Positions 22,571-33,036 are shown, numbered from the stretch's first letter. The stretch is 64,000 nt of DNA from Pollenia angustigena (GCA_930367215.1 OV884057.1:264448339-264512338); one strand, 5' to 3'. A program made the numbers and translations. Notes: generated by a model from the sequence alone, not told the origin.

Positions 22571-23383
22571 AACATTAATAAGTTAATTAGTATTGTGGTA
22601 ATTTTGTTGAACTATTTATGGTTTTTAATCCAAATTTTCAATATTTTTAATCAGGCTTAAGTTCATCAAATTTAATTTTCATTAAATTATTTTTATGAAG
22701 AAAGGAATTTTACAGCATGAAAATTAATTAAAATTGTTATTGATAATCATTCATTCTTGACTGACCTGAGATCTCATGAACTTAAGCTTGATTAAAAATA
22801 TTGAAAATTTGGATTAAAACCCATAAATAGTTCAACAAAATTACCACAATACTAATTATTGTTAAAGCTAAGGCACGAGATCTATGTGTACATTTGTCCT
22901 TCAAGTTGTGCTGAAAAAGGTCAACAAGAAAAAGAAAGACAAACATGAAAAAACAAAATGTACTTTGGAATTGAAGAAGAATTCTTGACAAAAAATACGA
23001 AAAAACAGAGGTAAAGGAAAAACATGTAAAATAAATTAAAAATAGATAATCATTCAAAGCAAATATCGATCTACCAAAGGTTAAAATACAATTTGGTTTA
23101 AGGATTGATGTTTGACTATTGACATCAGCAGTCGTCGATGGCTGCGAGTCTAAGACGGCAAATCCCTCTGAGGAGATCGAGTGGAAGCGATCGAAACATG
23201 CCAGGGTTACCAGCCGCCTGGCTTCGTATCTCAGGTCAGTCAAGAATAAATGATTATCAGTAACAATTTTGTTTAATTTTCAATGTTGTAAAATTCCTTT
23301 CTTCATAAAAATAATTTAATGAAAATTAAATTTGATGAACTTAAGCCTGATTAAAAATATTGAAAACATTAATAAGTTAATTA
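22571..23383. repeat. Complex foldback flanked by a 19-bp direct repeat
   Basis: The block is bordered by the direct repeat AACATTAATAAGTTAATTA at 22571-22589 and 23365-23383. Inside, about 135 bp at 22636-22775 return as a near-identical inverted copy at 23225-23363. The segment 22590-22665 returns inverted at about 22780-22860. The unique core (22865-23225) has no recognised gene. It could be a foldback transposon with long inverted repeats or a rearranged repeat. Confidence 0.7.
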
Positions 23384-23692
23384 AACATATTTATTGGGGT
23401 GGGTCGATTTAGCAATCGATATTGTGCCATCGATTTTTCGATAGCTTTTAGCATGAGAAAAAAAATTTTCGGGCGCCTGAATTTATTTTACGCACTTATT
23501 TTTAAGGTTTTTTAGTGGGTATAAAACGATGGCGATATACATACATACATATGATTTTCACTTTTTACTTAAATTCATAAAAAAAATTTAATTTAAAAAG
23601 CATTTTCGATTTAATAAAAAAAACCTAGAATGTTGTTTAATATTATATGACTTTAATTTAGTTTTAAGCGTTTATAAGTTTGTCCATGTGTG
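23384..23692. other. Non-coding stretch
   Basis: AT-rich gap. The short hairpin-prone stretch ATCGATATTGTGCCATCGAT near 23416 is the only structure seen. Confidence 0.45.
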
Positions 23693-23700
23693 GAAAAATG

Positions 23701-23908
23701 CAGGGTTTAAAAAACTGCAGTCGAAACCAAAAACTGTCGGAAAAAAAATTAACATTTGTGTACAACTTTTCTATTTTTGAGTTAGTTTGGGAGCGACTGT
23801 TTACATTTAATGAATCAGAAGTAAAAGCAACTGTTTTTTTTTTTTAAACAAATTAAGAAGTGGAAGAAATTGCAGTTTTTTACTTTGACTGCAGTTTTTT
23901 AAACGCTG
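23701..23908. mobile_element. hAT-type MITE, copy 1, perfect 8-bp duplication
   Basis: A 208-bp element starting CAGGGTTTAAAAAACTGCAG and ending CTGCAGTTTTTTAAACGCTG. The 8-bp duplication GAAAAATG lies directly on both sides (23693-23700, 23909-23916). CAGNG ends with an 8-bp duplication are the hAT signature. A relative with its own perfect duplication lies at 55648-55832. Confidence 0.92.
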
Positions 23909-24116
23909 GAAAAATGTTTGGGAATTTGTGCAATATGCAATATTTTTATATGCCGGCCATACACGGCACAAGTTCAGTGCCTAGGTCAGGCACTGTGCAG
24001 TGCGTTGTTAAGTGTATGGCGCCGTTTTTGTTATTTAGGCAGTGAAGTAGTAAATATTAAAACTATTTTATCAAGTTTGTTAAACTGGCAGCCAAAAATG
24101 TAAAGGACGCTTTTCA

Positions 24117-24212
24117 GTGAGAAAAACAGTTGATTGTTTCAATTAATGGCATTTTTGTTTCATTTCCTACATTTCAGTCGAAAAGTTTCTAGACTCAGTA
24201 GTTACAGAACAT
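24117..24212. repeat. Partial right end of the CCCATGTTCTGTAACT MITE
   Basis: About 96 bp matching 21427-21522 (GAGAAAAACAG, TTTTTGTTTCATTTC, TCGAAAA, GTTACAGAACATGGG). Here the left part is missing and the outer flank is CACTGG, so the TA is lost. Confidence 0.7.
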
Positions 24213-24489
24213 GGGCACTGGAAAGAGTTTTATGCAAAAAAATAGCTGAATTATGATGCGTTAAAGGCAGAAATACACACATGAAAGTCGAATTTAATGA
24301 AAATGTTAATGAAAAAAATTAAAAAAGGCAAAAAAATGTTTTTTTTTTTTTATTTGCACATGTTTTTGCACAGTAAACTGTGTTTGTCACAAGTTTTGTT
24401 TACACAGTTCCAGTATTGGGCACTAAACATGCGTAATGCATGGCCGGCATAAGAAAGAAGGAAAGAAAATAAGATATAAAAATACTTAC

Positions 24490-24694
24490 CAGACATAAAA
24501 TGCAATAAAATCGATGTAATCGGATACAATACTGGACTGTAAGTTATATCTGGGCAATCGTAACCCAATACATTCACAATACGATCTGCCACTGCACGAC
24601 CAGTGCGTGTTAAATGGTAGGGCAAACAATGAGTTGCATCAACAAATGCTGGTAACATTATAGGTTTCTCCGACAATTCTGTAGTGCCAAAAAC
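24490..24694 (-). CDS. sky: TBC1D24/skywalker orthologue, third coding exon
   Basis: This exon encodes VFGTTELSEKPIMLPAFVDA, THCLPYHLTRTGRAVADRI and VNVLGYDCPDITYSPVLYP, ending in LLHFMS plus the first base of a split codon. Acceptor CTAG and donor GTAAGT are canonical. The sequence matches the atypical TBC (Rab-GAP) domain of TBC1D24 proteins (human: [29 protein letters not shown]). In Drosophila, Skywalker is a GAP for Rab35 that controls synaptic-vesicle sorting through endosomes. The downstream coding exon (expected to follow a phase-1 junction) is not visible, so the intron exceeds 24 kb and leaves the window. The family call is firm. The sky symbol rests on remembered similarity, not a search. 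Confidence 0.87.
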
Positions 24695-24780
24695 CTAGAA
24701 GAGACAAAACACAGCCAACAATATTTTTTATTTTTTTATTTACAAATTATTTTTTTTTTTTTTTTCAAGTTACAACTCAC

Positions 24781-24983
24781 CTGGTGCACCATTTCCCAAT
24801 AGAAACCCTCAACCATTTGCGGTTTTGTATTATGTTGGCCACACAAAGTTGGCCACAACTGTGATCTTATGGGCGAATTTATAGGCCAGGAATTTTCACG
24901 TAAAATATTTTTCACATCGCGCTTTTTTCCTATATCTAAAAGTTGTTTGATTTCAGTGAAAGAACGCAAAGCTGGTTCTTTTC
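24781..24983 (-). CDS. sky: TBC1D24/skywalker orthologue, second coding exon
   Basis: The exon encodes KEPALRSFTEIKQLLDIGKK, RDVKNILRENSWPINSP and IRSQLWPTLCGQHNT, ending MVHQ. This is the start of the TBC domain, matching the IRxxLW motif of Rab-GAPs and the TELQELKQLARQG region of human TBC1D24. The acceptor TTTCTAG supplies the last two bases of a split glycine codon. The donor CAG/GTGAGT leads into an 86-bp intron (24780-24695) before the next exon. The reading frame is intact and shows no decay, unlike the surrounding transposon genes. Confidence 0.88.
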
Positions 24984-25265
24984 CTAGAAAGAAATAAAAA
25001 CAGTAAAAATGTTAGCATAACAAGTCCAAATAATGATCATAGGTCAGGTACATATATAATCTTAAGTTCCAATACTCGCACATTCTCTTTCTCACTTTCA
25101 AATATAATAAAAACAAATCGTAAATATTAAAACTAATTATTAAGTATTTTCACTAAAAAATAAGATTTTTAAAATCCAAACACTTGAGACTCGTTTGATG
25201 TCATTAAACAACAAAAACTTTAACCCAGTTGATAAGATTTATTTGGTTCATGTTGCCTAAAATTT

Positions 25266-25287
25266 GAGTGAGTGAGTGAGTGAGTGA
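25266..25287. repeat. Microsatellite (GAGT)n
   Basis: Five and a half tandem copies of GAGT. The rest of 24984-26150 is AT-rich with no supportable gene. Confidence 0.9.
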
Positions 25288-26150
25288 CTGTGTACAGGTG
25301 CTATCTGTCTGCCTTTTTAGATTGTAATATTTTCTGTTTGCTTTTGGTGGACTCAAGTGTTAGTGTATCTTCTAAATTAAATATTTATTGGGCGTGTTAG
25401 GAAAATTTAGTTTTTTTATTATTTGTTTTGTAGGTATCTGTAAAGCCATATTTTAGGTAATTAATCGTTTCGATAGATAGATATCTTAATCCAACATTAG
25501 ATGAAGTAAATTCTAAGTTCAGGAAAACCGACAGCTAAGTAACGCAGTTTTTTTGTCTTATCTTTTTAATCTCAGCGGAACTGAAACCTAGTACAGTTTA
25601 TTTAACAAAAAAATTTCCATTAACATACATATATTCTTTTGTAGCTAAATTATAGATGCCTAGTGCTGCTACCTTGTGCAAATGTACCATGGTCTTGCAA
25701 TTTGTTTGACTAGTTAGAGTTATTAGAGCGAATATGAACGAACAAATATGTATTGCAATATAAATAAAACTAAGAAATGTTGAGAGAGAAGACGTGAAAA
25801 ATATATGGGATAAAAAAAGAGTGGGATGGAATCAATTACAGGAAGCCTCATACAAATAAATTCTTCAAGGCCGAAATTTTACATTCAATTGATGAACTTT
25901 GGAAGTATAAAAATCTAAGCAAAGCACTATATTATATAACATTAACAAGGAGATTAAAATTAAAATACTAATCGCCAGTAACAAACGATTAAACTTACTA
26001 TATGAGGAGATTGAGAGACTTCAATTTTTACATGACGAATTTAACCTAGAAAAAAAATTTAAGGAAGCCGGCGGAATACACACTGAGGAAGAAAAAAAGA
26101 AACGGTACATTTAACACATTTTATCAAATACTAGTCGATCAGATAACAAC

Positions 26151-26408
26151 CCTACAAGAACAATGACAGTCATTTGATACATCATCTGATGGACATTGCT
26201 GATCGGTTTATACATCAAAAATTTCTATAATTTTATCAAGGGCAATATGGAAAAACTGGTGTAAACATTCGTGTAGTGTGACATTTTTTCCCACTCATAT
26301 TTGTGAACTTTAATATGTATATATATACGTGAATTAAGTACAAAATTGAAAGTGTGTTAGTTTTTAAGTTCTGTATGTGTTAGTTTGCATCAGCCATTTC
26401 TTGTAGGG
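26151..26408. mobile_element. MITE with CCCTACAAGAA ends
   Basis: Starts CCCTACAAGAACAATG and ends CATTTCTTGTAGGG. The same terminal motif bounds the foldback at 37653-37813. The 258-bp interior has no frame. The target duplication is unclear (AA outside both ends). Confidence 0.55.
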
Positions 26409-26429
26409 AACGTACAAATACGATTGCCG

Positions 26430-27075
26430 CTTTAGGAACAGCTATAACGAAATGCTAAAATTCCCAATAAAGTCACTGAAGGATAGAAAAGCCACCGGAG
26501 AGGATGAGATTCCCACCGAAATATTAAGACTAAAATAATATTGATTTATAAACAATATTGTGTAACCGCATGCATGACACATGGAAATATACGCAAGATT
26601 TATTTATAATCCACATTTATAACCATACCATCTTATAAGTCTACTGAATTTTTCCTCAGGACAGTTCAGAAATGTCTAAAGGATTCACTTATGTAAAAAA
26701 AAATTATAATTTGGTTTCAGAAAGGATGTTTTTATGCTTCGTGGACTATGAAAAGGCGTTAAACACAGTGCAAAGCTCAAATTGATGGATAATTTTTTGA
26801 CTAGCGGTATAGGCAGTAAAGAAATCATGTGCATCATGAATAATCCATACGTACAAATTGACGCTGATAGGGAATTAACGGAAAGTATTCTAATATCAAG
26901 AGGCGCCAAACAAGGATATATATTGCACTTTCTTTCTGTTCCACATATATTCCGAAAAAATACGATACCAGAGTACTGGCGGATTATATTGCTGTTCTTC
27001 AGGAAATAACGGATACCCTGGTCACATGCAGCAAAACATATCGGCGGCTTAATATGCAAACCTGATAACTCCCTT
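26430..27075 (+). pseudogene. Non-LTR reverse transcriptase relic
   Basis: Conserved reverse-transcriptase blocks appear in order but in shifting frames. LKDRKATGEDEIPTEIL at about 26475-26535 is followed by FVDYEKAL near 26740. Next come GIGSKEIMCIMN and ILISRGAKQGYIL at 26810-26930, and finally LQEITDTLVTCSKTY at 26995-27040. These match the palm and finger region of craniofacial-type/RTE-like insect retrotransposons. The YADD box region is missing or ruined by deletion, and several stops interrupt it. Host promoter and gene ends cannot be defined. Lys/Glu-rich open sequence at 25960-26115 may be an upstream part of the same element, but I am not sure. Confidence 0.75.
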
Positions 27076-27491
27076 TCAACACATTTTATAAGAGAGACAA
27101 AAAACTTTTTATATTTTATATTTGCAGCTTGAGAGAAAAACCAAAAATAAATGTAGTTGGTTTTACACACTGCTGTTCGACGAGACGTATCTTTCTCTAC
27201 CACACGACAACAAAATCTCATTTTACTTTAAAAGTGGATTTAGCAGGTTTGCATATGAATTTATAAATAAAAAATTACAACACATTTTCCACAGAGAGTT
27301 CATAAAAATTTTTGAAAAGTTAATCATTTTTTATATGAAAAATTTATAAACGCAAGGTAAATAGATTAACAGAATAACCCTCTAAATATCATGAAGAAAT
27401 TATAAATACAATTTTTCAAAGGAAATTAACGTACGCATTGAAATCGCAAGAGACAATACAATACCTTGAAACAAAATCAGGTTGACCGACG

Positions 27492-27529
27492 CACAGTGGC
27501 GCCATTTGAGTTTTTTCGTTGCAAAAATC
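27492..27529 (+). repeat. Left Transib end with RSS-like architecture
   Basis: The heptamer CACAGTG (27492-27498) is identical to the RAG recombination-signal heptamer. A 22-bp spacer follows, then GCAAAAATC (27521-27529), which resembles the RSS nonamer ACAAAAACC. Confidence 0.8.
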
Positions 27530-27810
27530 ATATCTTTTGAACCGAATAAGATAATTGAACAGTTTAAACAGCATATGATAGATAACTGTTCAGCCTATGA
27601 AATGAGCGTTTGGAAAGGGTGCTACGCTCTGTAGGGGCCTAATTATGGGTTATCAAAGTTAAAATTAGTAGAAAAATCAATTTTATGGTAACTAAAAAAA
27701 ATTATTTTTACATTTTTAGATTGTTTTTATTTTTTTTCTTTAGGTTTTTATGTTTTAAATTATTACCCAACAAATTAAAAAAAAAATTATTTTTTTTTAA
27801 ATTTATTTTT

Positions 27811-29790
27811 TCAATTTTCTGTAAAATATTCATCACAGTTCGTAAGAGAAGGTATATCTAAAAGACTAACCATTTCTAAACTATAATTATTTTCTAACTC
27901 TATTCGTGACTTCACATGCCGCAGGGAAGATATAAGTGGATCGGAAGATGCTGCCAACATGTTGAAGAGGTCCTCATTTTGCCTTACCCTTGATGCTTTG
28001 AATGTGTTCTGCAATCTATATTTTTTATAAAATTTGTTAAGAGACTCCTGTGCTTCTTCAGAAAGCTCTCCAATTGGCAAAGACTGGTACTCAATTATAT
28101 CTTTGCCATGCGCCAATATTTTATGGACGGTCGGGGTCAACTTCTTCTGTGGATACATTTCTGCTAAAAGAGATGCAGTTTTCGACGCATATTCTCCATA
28201 TTTTGTAGAATTGACATTTTCTTTGCAGTTTAAAACATCCAAGATCGTTCCCAATCTTTTCACGATTTGATTGTCAATTCCAGTGATTCTAGTTACTGCC
28301 TCATCATTTTCAAAAAATCTCCTAGAAGTGTTTCCATCGTTTGAGTTACCGTATCCGTGCTTGGGACAGTCTACTTTTAGTCCAACTTGTTTAAAAAAAG
28401 CATCCTGTATTTGCTTCTTTCTGATCTTTTCCTTATCCTTTATTGATGTATTTTCATCGAAGTTTTCCTCCTCTTGTGGTAGGGTATACGCCAGTTTTAG
28501 CAAGAATTCCATACACCTTATCCTTGCGTGCAATGGTGACATTCCATATTCGTAATTCTCCTCATTTGTAGAATCGTTTAAATTACCAAAGTTCTTCTGA
28601 CTCTTTTTGCAAATCGGGCATGACATTGTTGAGGTTGTTCCTGTCAGTTCGTTTACGACTTTTCCGTCAACCATGGTCAGATGGAACTCGTAATTGCATT
28701 CAATATATTTTCCTTCTCCAATTTGCAGCTTTGTAGGCTTAATCTTGCTTATTTGTTCTTCAATGTCCTTCACCGTGGTCCTTATGAGTTCTGCCGATTC
28801 CCTTGCAAACTGAAACATTATTGGTCGGCAATAATGCACTGATGACGGACGTGGATTTTTCCAGTGAAGGGAAACATCCGATTTAAGCCGCAAAGGAACA
28901 ACAGATGCCATAAACATATTTCCGTCCGATATTGTAGCGTCATCGGAAGATATCCTTTGCTTATAAACGCTTTGTCCGGATGATCCATCGCAGCCCCATT
29001 TGCTGATCAATGTCAACTTCTCAGGAAGAATTTTCACCTCATTTTCAGGAAGACTCTCCAACAACCGTTTTGCTGTATGGCCCATGAGATCCTGCAGATT
29101 GGCTTTCGCAGAGACTTCCGTAAATTCCGTATGCAGTGGTCGTGAATTTATTTTGGCTTGCGTAATATGCTTGTATCCGGGTAAAACGTCAGCGCCGTGT
29201 CGCGTTAAAGATGCCCGTAGTTTCTCATATTTCTCTTTGGAAAGTTCTAAGTCCATAAACAAGGCCAAGGCTTCTTCGGAACCATACTTTTTAATGTGTG
29301 CGTTTGTGGGCGTGGGAATGCTTTCCTTAATCCTTTTTAGTCGCAGTGGGCTTGCATCAGCAACAGATTTGGTTATGTGCGACCTAACTCTTTCACTATC
29401 CTTTGTAAATTTAATAGACAGCGCTTCCGATAATTGCTTCGTGGTCAAGTCATTGGTGGCATCGGCAAGTTTCCTCTTTCTTGTGAAAATTGAACACTCC
29501 TCAATACTTTTTTTTGGCCTTCCTTTTGCTCCTCTGGTTGATGTGGTGGGTTTATCTACTGCCAATATATCCAGGATGGTATCTTCATTAAGCCAGTCCT
29601 CGTATTTGGAGTTGAAGTTCTGAATGGTTCGATTAGATTTCACCCATTTTGCCTTAATATTTGCATATATCAGATAAAAATTATTTTTTATAATTTCGCT
29701 TCTCTCAATATTTCCGTATAAGCTATCAAGTTCTTCTAAAGCAGCTTCCGTGAAAAAAATTTGGTGTGGTTGACTTTCTAAACAGTTCAA
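27811..29790 (-). CDS. Transib (RAG1-like) transposase
   Basis: A 659-residue DDE-type cut-and-paste transposase related to the RAG1 recombinase core. Basic AT-hook-like GRPKK lies near residue 90. The first catalytic Asp is in KWGCDGSSGQS (D268) and the second in TMVDGK (D375). A zinc pair CPIC is at 391-394, followed by SPLHARI (418-424). GYGNSNDGNTSRRFF spans 479-493. The HxxxxH pair (H556, H561) precedes the third catalytic Glu in GELSEEAQES (about E578). All catalytic blocks known from Transib and RAG1 are present and no stop interrupts the frame. The length is normal for Transib (about 650-700). The start is the first Met of the frame. It would cut at the element's CACAGTR ends. Activity is not shown by sequence alone. 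Confidence 0.93.
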   Translation of the reverse strand: MNCLESQPHQIFFTEAALEELDSLYGNIERSEIIKNNFYLIYANIKAKWVKSNRTIQNFNSKYEDWLNEDTILDILAVDKPTTSTRGAKGRPKKSIEECSIFTRKRKLADATNDLTTKQLSEALSIKFTKDSERVRSHITKSVADASPLRLKRIKESIPTPTNAHIKKYGSEEALALFMDLELSKEKYEKLRASLTRHGADVLPGYKHITQAKINSRPLHTEFTEVSAKANLQDLMGHTAKRLLESLPENEVKILPEKLTLISKWGCDGSSGQSVYKQRISSDDATISDGNMFMASVVPLRLKSDVSLHWKNPRPSSVHYCRPIMFQFARESAELIRTTVKDIEEQISKIKPTKLQIGEGKYIECNYEFHLTMVDGKVVNELTGTTSTMSCPICKKSQKNFGNLNDSTNEENYEYGMSPLHARIRCMEFLLKLAYTLPQEEENFDENTSIKDKEKIRKKQIQDAFFKQVGLKVDCPKHGYGNSNDGNTSRRFFENDEAVTRITGIDNQIVKRLGTILDVLNCKENVNSTKYGEYASKTASLLAEMYPQKKLTPTVHKILAHGKDIIEYQSLPIGELSEEAQESLNKFYKKYRLQNTFKASRVRQNEDLFNMLAASSDPLISSLRHVKSRIELENNYSLEMVSLLDIPSLTNCDEYFTEN

Positions 29791-29902
29791 ATAATTTAAA
29801 ATTGTTCAACGCCATGTTTTCAGTACTTAAATTGTTTAATGGTTTCAGTAATTGTTGCGCCAACTTTCAGTCGTAGACTAATCCAGGCATTATGCTTATT
29901 TT

Positions 29903-30198
29903 GCAATATATAGGCTTATGCTACCATGCCGAAAAATGTACCTGTTCCCTACATACATATGGATTTAGGCTGAATAATGCATTTTTATATTATGCACGTG
30001 TCCAAATAAGATTTGTGCCTACCTGTAGTCAATATTGTTCTTGACCATTTGCAATATATAGGCTTATGCTACCATGCCGAAAAATTTACCTGTTCCCTGC
30101 ATACAAATGGAATTAGGCTGAATAATGCAATTTTGATATTATGCACGTGTCCAAATAAGATTTGTGCCTACCTGTAGTCAATATTGTTCTTGACCATT
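29903..30198. repeat. 148-bp tandem duplication upstream of the Transib transposase
   Basis: Two adjacent copies (29903-30050 and 30051-30198) differ by only a handful of substitutions. Each begins GCAATATATAGGCTTATGCT and ends TTCTTGACCATTT. It lies 113 bp upstream of the transposase ATG, inside the likely promoter or 5' leader. Confidence 0.9.
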
Positions 30199-30801
30199 TG
30201 TACGCCAAAGTATTGTTTAAGTGAGGTACGTACCTGCTAATTTCAATGAGTAGTTTTTTTAGATTTTAGATCAAACTACTGTCATACAATTTCTGCAACC
30301 ATGTCTTTTTAACCTTTTTTACCTCTAGAAGCCAAACGGGCACGTACGGGCAGATAAAATTTTTGAATTATGTAAAGAAATAATCAAAGAACAGATTTTG
30401 CAAATATGGCAAATATAGAAAAATATAGATTTTTGTTATTTTCCGTCAAAGTTGAAAAATAGTGAAAAAACGGATAGTTTTTAAATAGTGATTTACCAGG
30501 AGAAACACAAAGCAAACAGTTCATTTTTTTTTTATCATTACACATTTAATAAATGCATCAATCAATACAAACAAAAAATAAGGCGATTCGTTACCTATTT
30601 TTCGTGATATTACACCTGAAATCGCAACAAATTTACTAAAAATTGTGTGTTTTTTTGAAAACCGAAAGTCGGTCAACTTTGAACGGCTATATCTTCTAAA
30701 CTAAAAATGTGATATTATTAAGAGTGGCAGATTTGAAATCGTTGAAAAGTTTCCTATAACATGAGTTTATTCAAAACTTCGTCGGTGCTCATGAAAATTT
30801 T

Positions 30802-30840
30802 GATTTTTGCAACCTCGTTTGCTCTACGGGCGCTACTGTG
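30802..30840 (-). repeat. Right Transib end with RSS-like architecture
   Basis: Read inward (minus strand): CACAGTA (30840-30834), a 23-bp spacer, then GCAAAAATC (30810-30802). The spacer equals that of a 23-RSS; the left end has 22. Confidence 0.8.
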
Positions 30841-31420
30841 CGACGGTTCGAAACAGACGAATGGCGATACTAGGGCGGGCTTCATGGGCCCTGGTTTCCA
30901 AAGGAGCTTGCCTATGGGCAAACAGCCTTCGATATTTTAGGCGGGAAACACAATGACTTGAATTTGTGTTGGGTGCCCGGCCATTAGGGCCATGCGGGCA
31001 ACGAACGGACTGATTGCTTAGCAAATATGGGCGCTCGTCGCTCATTCAAAGGCTCTGAGCCTTCTTCGGCGTTCCTGACGGTCACATTAGGGGGACGTTA
31101 CAAAAATGTTCCGAACGTGAATTCTTTCACACATGGAGGTCTACTTCTGGATTAAGATAGTCAAAAAGATTTGTGTCACTGTCCCGTAGCAAGGCAGGTA
31201 AGCTACTTCTGCTTGAGAAGGCGGAACTTAAACTGATTGTTAACCTATTTACGATGCACTGTGGTTTTAGATACCACTAGTTTATAATGGGTAATGACTA
31301 TACCAAGATATGATTTTGTGAGACGGATGACGAAACGTCAGAACACCTGGTATGCTGTTGTCCCCCCTTAGGGACTTTCATATTGAAATTTTTCGGGGGG
31401 CAAATTATGAGCCCAACTGA
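30841..31420 (+). pseudogene. Non-LTR retrotransposon RNase H relic, split by the Transib
   Basis: The frame crossing the insertion site reads TDGSKQTNGDTRAGFMGPGF, the start of a retrotransposon RNase H domain. The TDG codons coincide with the duplicated CGACG. Next come CWVPGH, GHAGNERTDCLANMGAR and, near 31315-31400, the ETSEHL-type zinc-finger region (frame-shifted) and CPPLGTF. Two CAG-to-TAG changes (QAE and GHQ positions) and frameshifts disable it. This order (RNase H then a Cys/His tail) is typical of jockey/R1/I-like elements. The 5' portion left of 27486 is too decayed to call. Confidence 0.8.
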
Positions 31421-31423
31421 TAT

Positions 31424-31492
31424 CTATGATCTTTCACTAGGCAGGGAAAGATCATAGATCAGGTTCAGGCTATATACATAGCCTGAACCTGA
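31424..31492. repeat. Two adjacent perfect hairpins
   Basis: Stem 1: CTATGATCTTTC (31424-31435) pairs with GAAAGATCATAG (31446-31457) around a 10-base loop. Stem 2: TCAGGTTCAGGCTAT (31459-31473) pairs perfectly with 31478-31492 around a 4-base loop. They lie at the 3' end of the RNase H relic. Confidence 0.85.
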
Positions 31493-31599
31493 CATGGTGA
31501 GATACAAGAGCTGCACAAAAGATCCTCTGGGTCGTGCTGCATATGGCCTTATACGTACATCATACATACAACTCCAAGTAAAAACTTTTGTAAACTAGC

Positions 31600-33002
31600 A
31601 TGAGAGTACAAGGAAAACATTTCGAAGTGAGAAAGAAGATGTCGTGGATTCAAAATATTCAAGAATATACTGGAGTCCAAGACAGGATGCCTATTAAGAA
31701 CAGCAAGCTTTACATAAATATTATTTTAGTTATCATACATGTATTTTATTGTAATTGTGTTGGTCGCAAAACATTCGTATGACGAATTGGCAAATAAAGA
31801 AAAAGAAAGTAGAATTTAGAAAAAATATATTAGAACTCTTTTTAAGGTCTTAAAATAGCATACATTAGGTTTATTAATAAAGAAACCAAGACCCAGCACA
31901 AAAAAAAAAAAAAACGACCTGAAATCTTATCAGATTTCAACATAAACAATTGCGCATACAAGTACTCAAAAGCAGAAGAAGAAGGCCCTTATCTGACAAT
32001 TGTTTTTGTGTGCAGTTTCGATTTTTTATATTTATATCATAAATTTACTTGTTTGGTTTTCTTTACAGATAAAACACAAATGCAAATCGATCAAACGTCA
32101 ATACACTAATTAGACATAATCATAATAATCAATCTTCTACACATACCAGTACAAGTAGATATGTACATTCATTTATACTTTTTGCCGTCAAAAAAATTTA
32201 TTAGATTGTTCATGTACATTTGGATCGATTGCTAATGTTGTTAAATACCGTCGGCTCGTATCTGAAAAATTTCATGTTTTGCTTTTATATTTATTTAGTT
32301 TGAAAAACTGTTGGACATTTGATAACTTTTTGGCTATATTGATGATCACGTTATTGAGTTTTGGTGTATTAGTTCTGTTCTAAATATAATGTGTATATTT
32401 ATTTTTATTATATAAAAAAAAATTAATAAAAGTTCTCGCGTACTTGCATATCTGACAAATCAAAAGCGGATAAACAATTTAAAATTGAATTTTATTTACA
32501 TTGAAGAAATTTAGGCCCTATTAGCTTGACAAAAATAACATTCATAAATTAAGTTGAATGTTTTATATACTTTTCAATATGTACCCATGTAAATTAAGAG
32601 TATAAATTAAAATAATTAGACTAGAAGTGAAATAATCAATGTAAGAGATTAATTATTTTTCTTGAAAAAGTGATAATTGATCGTTTTACTGTAGAATATA
32701 TTTATTTCTTCTACGAGTGTAAATCATACATATTTAAAAAATAAGAATTTAATTACATCAATCTCCTGATTCTTCAATCTCAAAATTAATTGTTATGCTC
32801 AAACTTTAATACAAGTGTAGTTCAACATCAGCAAAAGTTTAACATTTTTTAAGAATTTAAATTTAAGGTTTCGTGTATGAAATGGATCGATTTCTTAAAA
32901 TAAGGAAATTTTTGATTATGTACTAAATTCTGAAAGAGCTGAACTAACTAAAAAATTTAACTTGAGGTTATTTGTTTTCCTCACGGGCTAATATGATCAA
33001 TC

Positions 33003-33036
<34 letters not shown>

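Larger units (their letters stand above)
27492..30840 (-). mobile_element. Transib element B, complete, CGACG duplication
   Basis: A 3349-bp element. The left end is CACAGTGGCGCC (27492) and the right end, read inward from 30840, is CACAGTAGCGCC. Farther in, both ends share TTGCAAAAATCA. The 5-bp sequence CGACG flanks both sides (27487-27491, 30841-30845), fitting the GC-rich CGNCG preference known for Transib. It encodes one uninterrupted RAG1-like transposase on the minus strand and carries a 148-bp tandem duplication upstream of that gene. Open frame, matching ends and perfect duplication together suggest a young, possibly autonomous copy. Confidence 0.93.

Noticed and set aside
22782..23243. 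153-codon minus-strand frame with hydrophobic stretches as a membrane protein
   Set aside because: It lies inside a foldback repeat and its ends coincide with the inverted arms; hydrophobicity follows from T-rich codons.
26685..27221. 178-codon minus-strand frame
   Set aside because: It is antisense to the reverse-transcriptase relic, whose conserved blocks are on the plus strand.
29000..29623. 207-codon plus-strand frame
   Set aside because: It is the antisense shadow of the Transib transposase.
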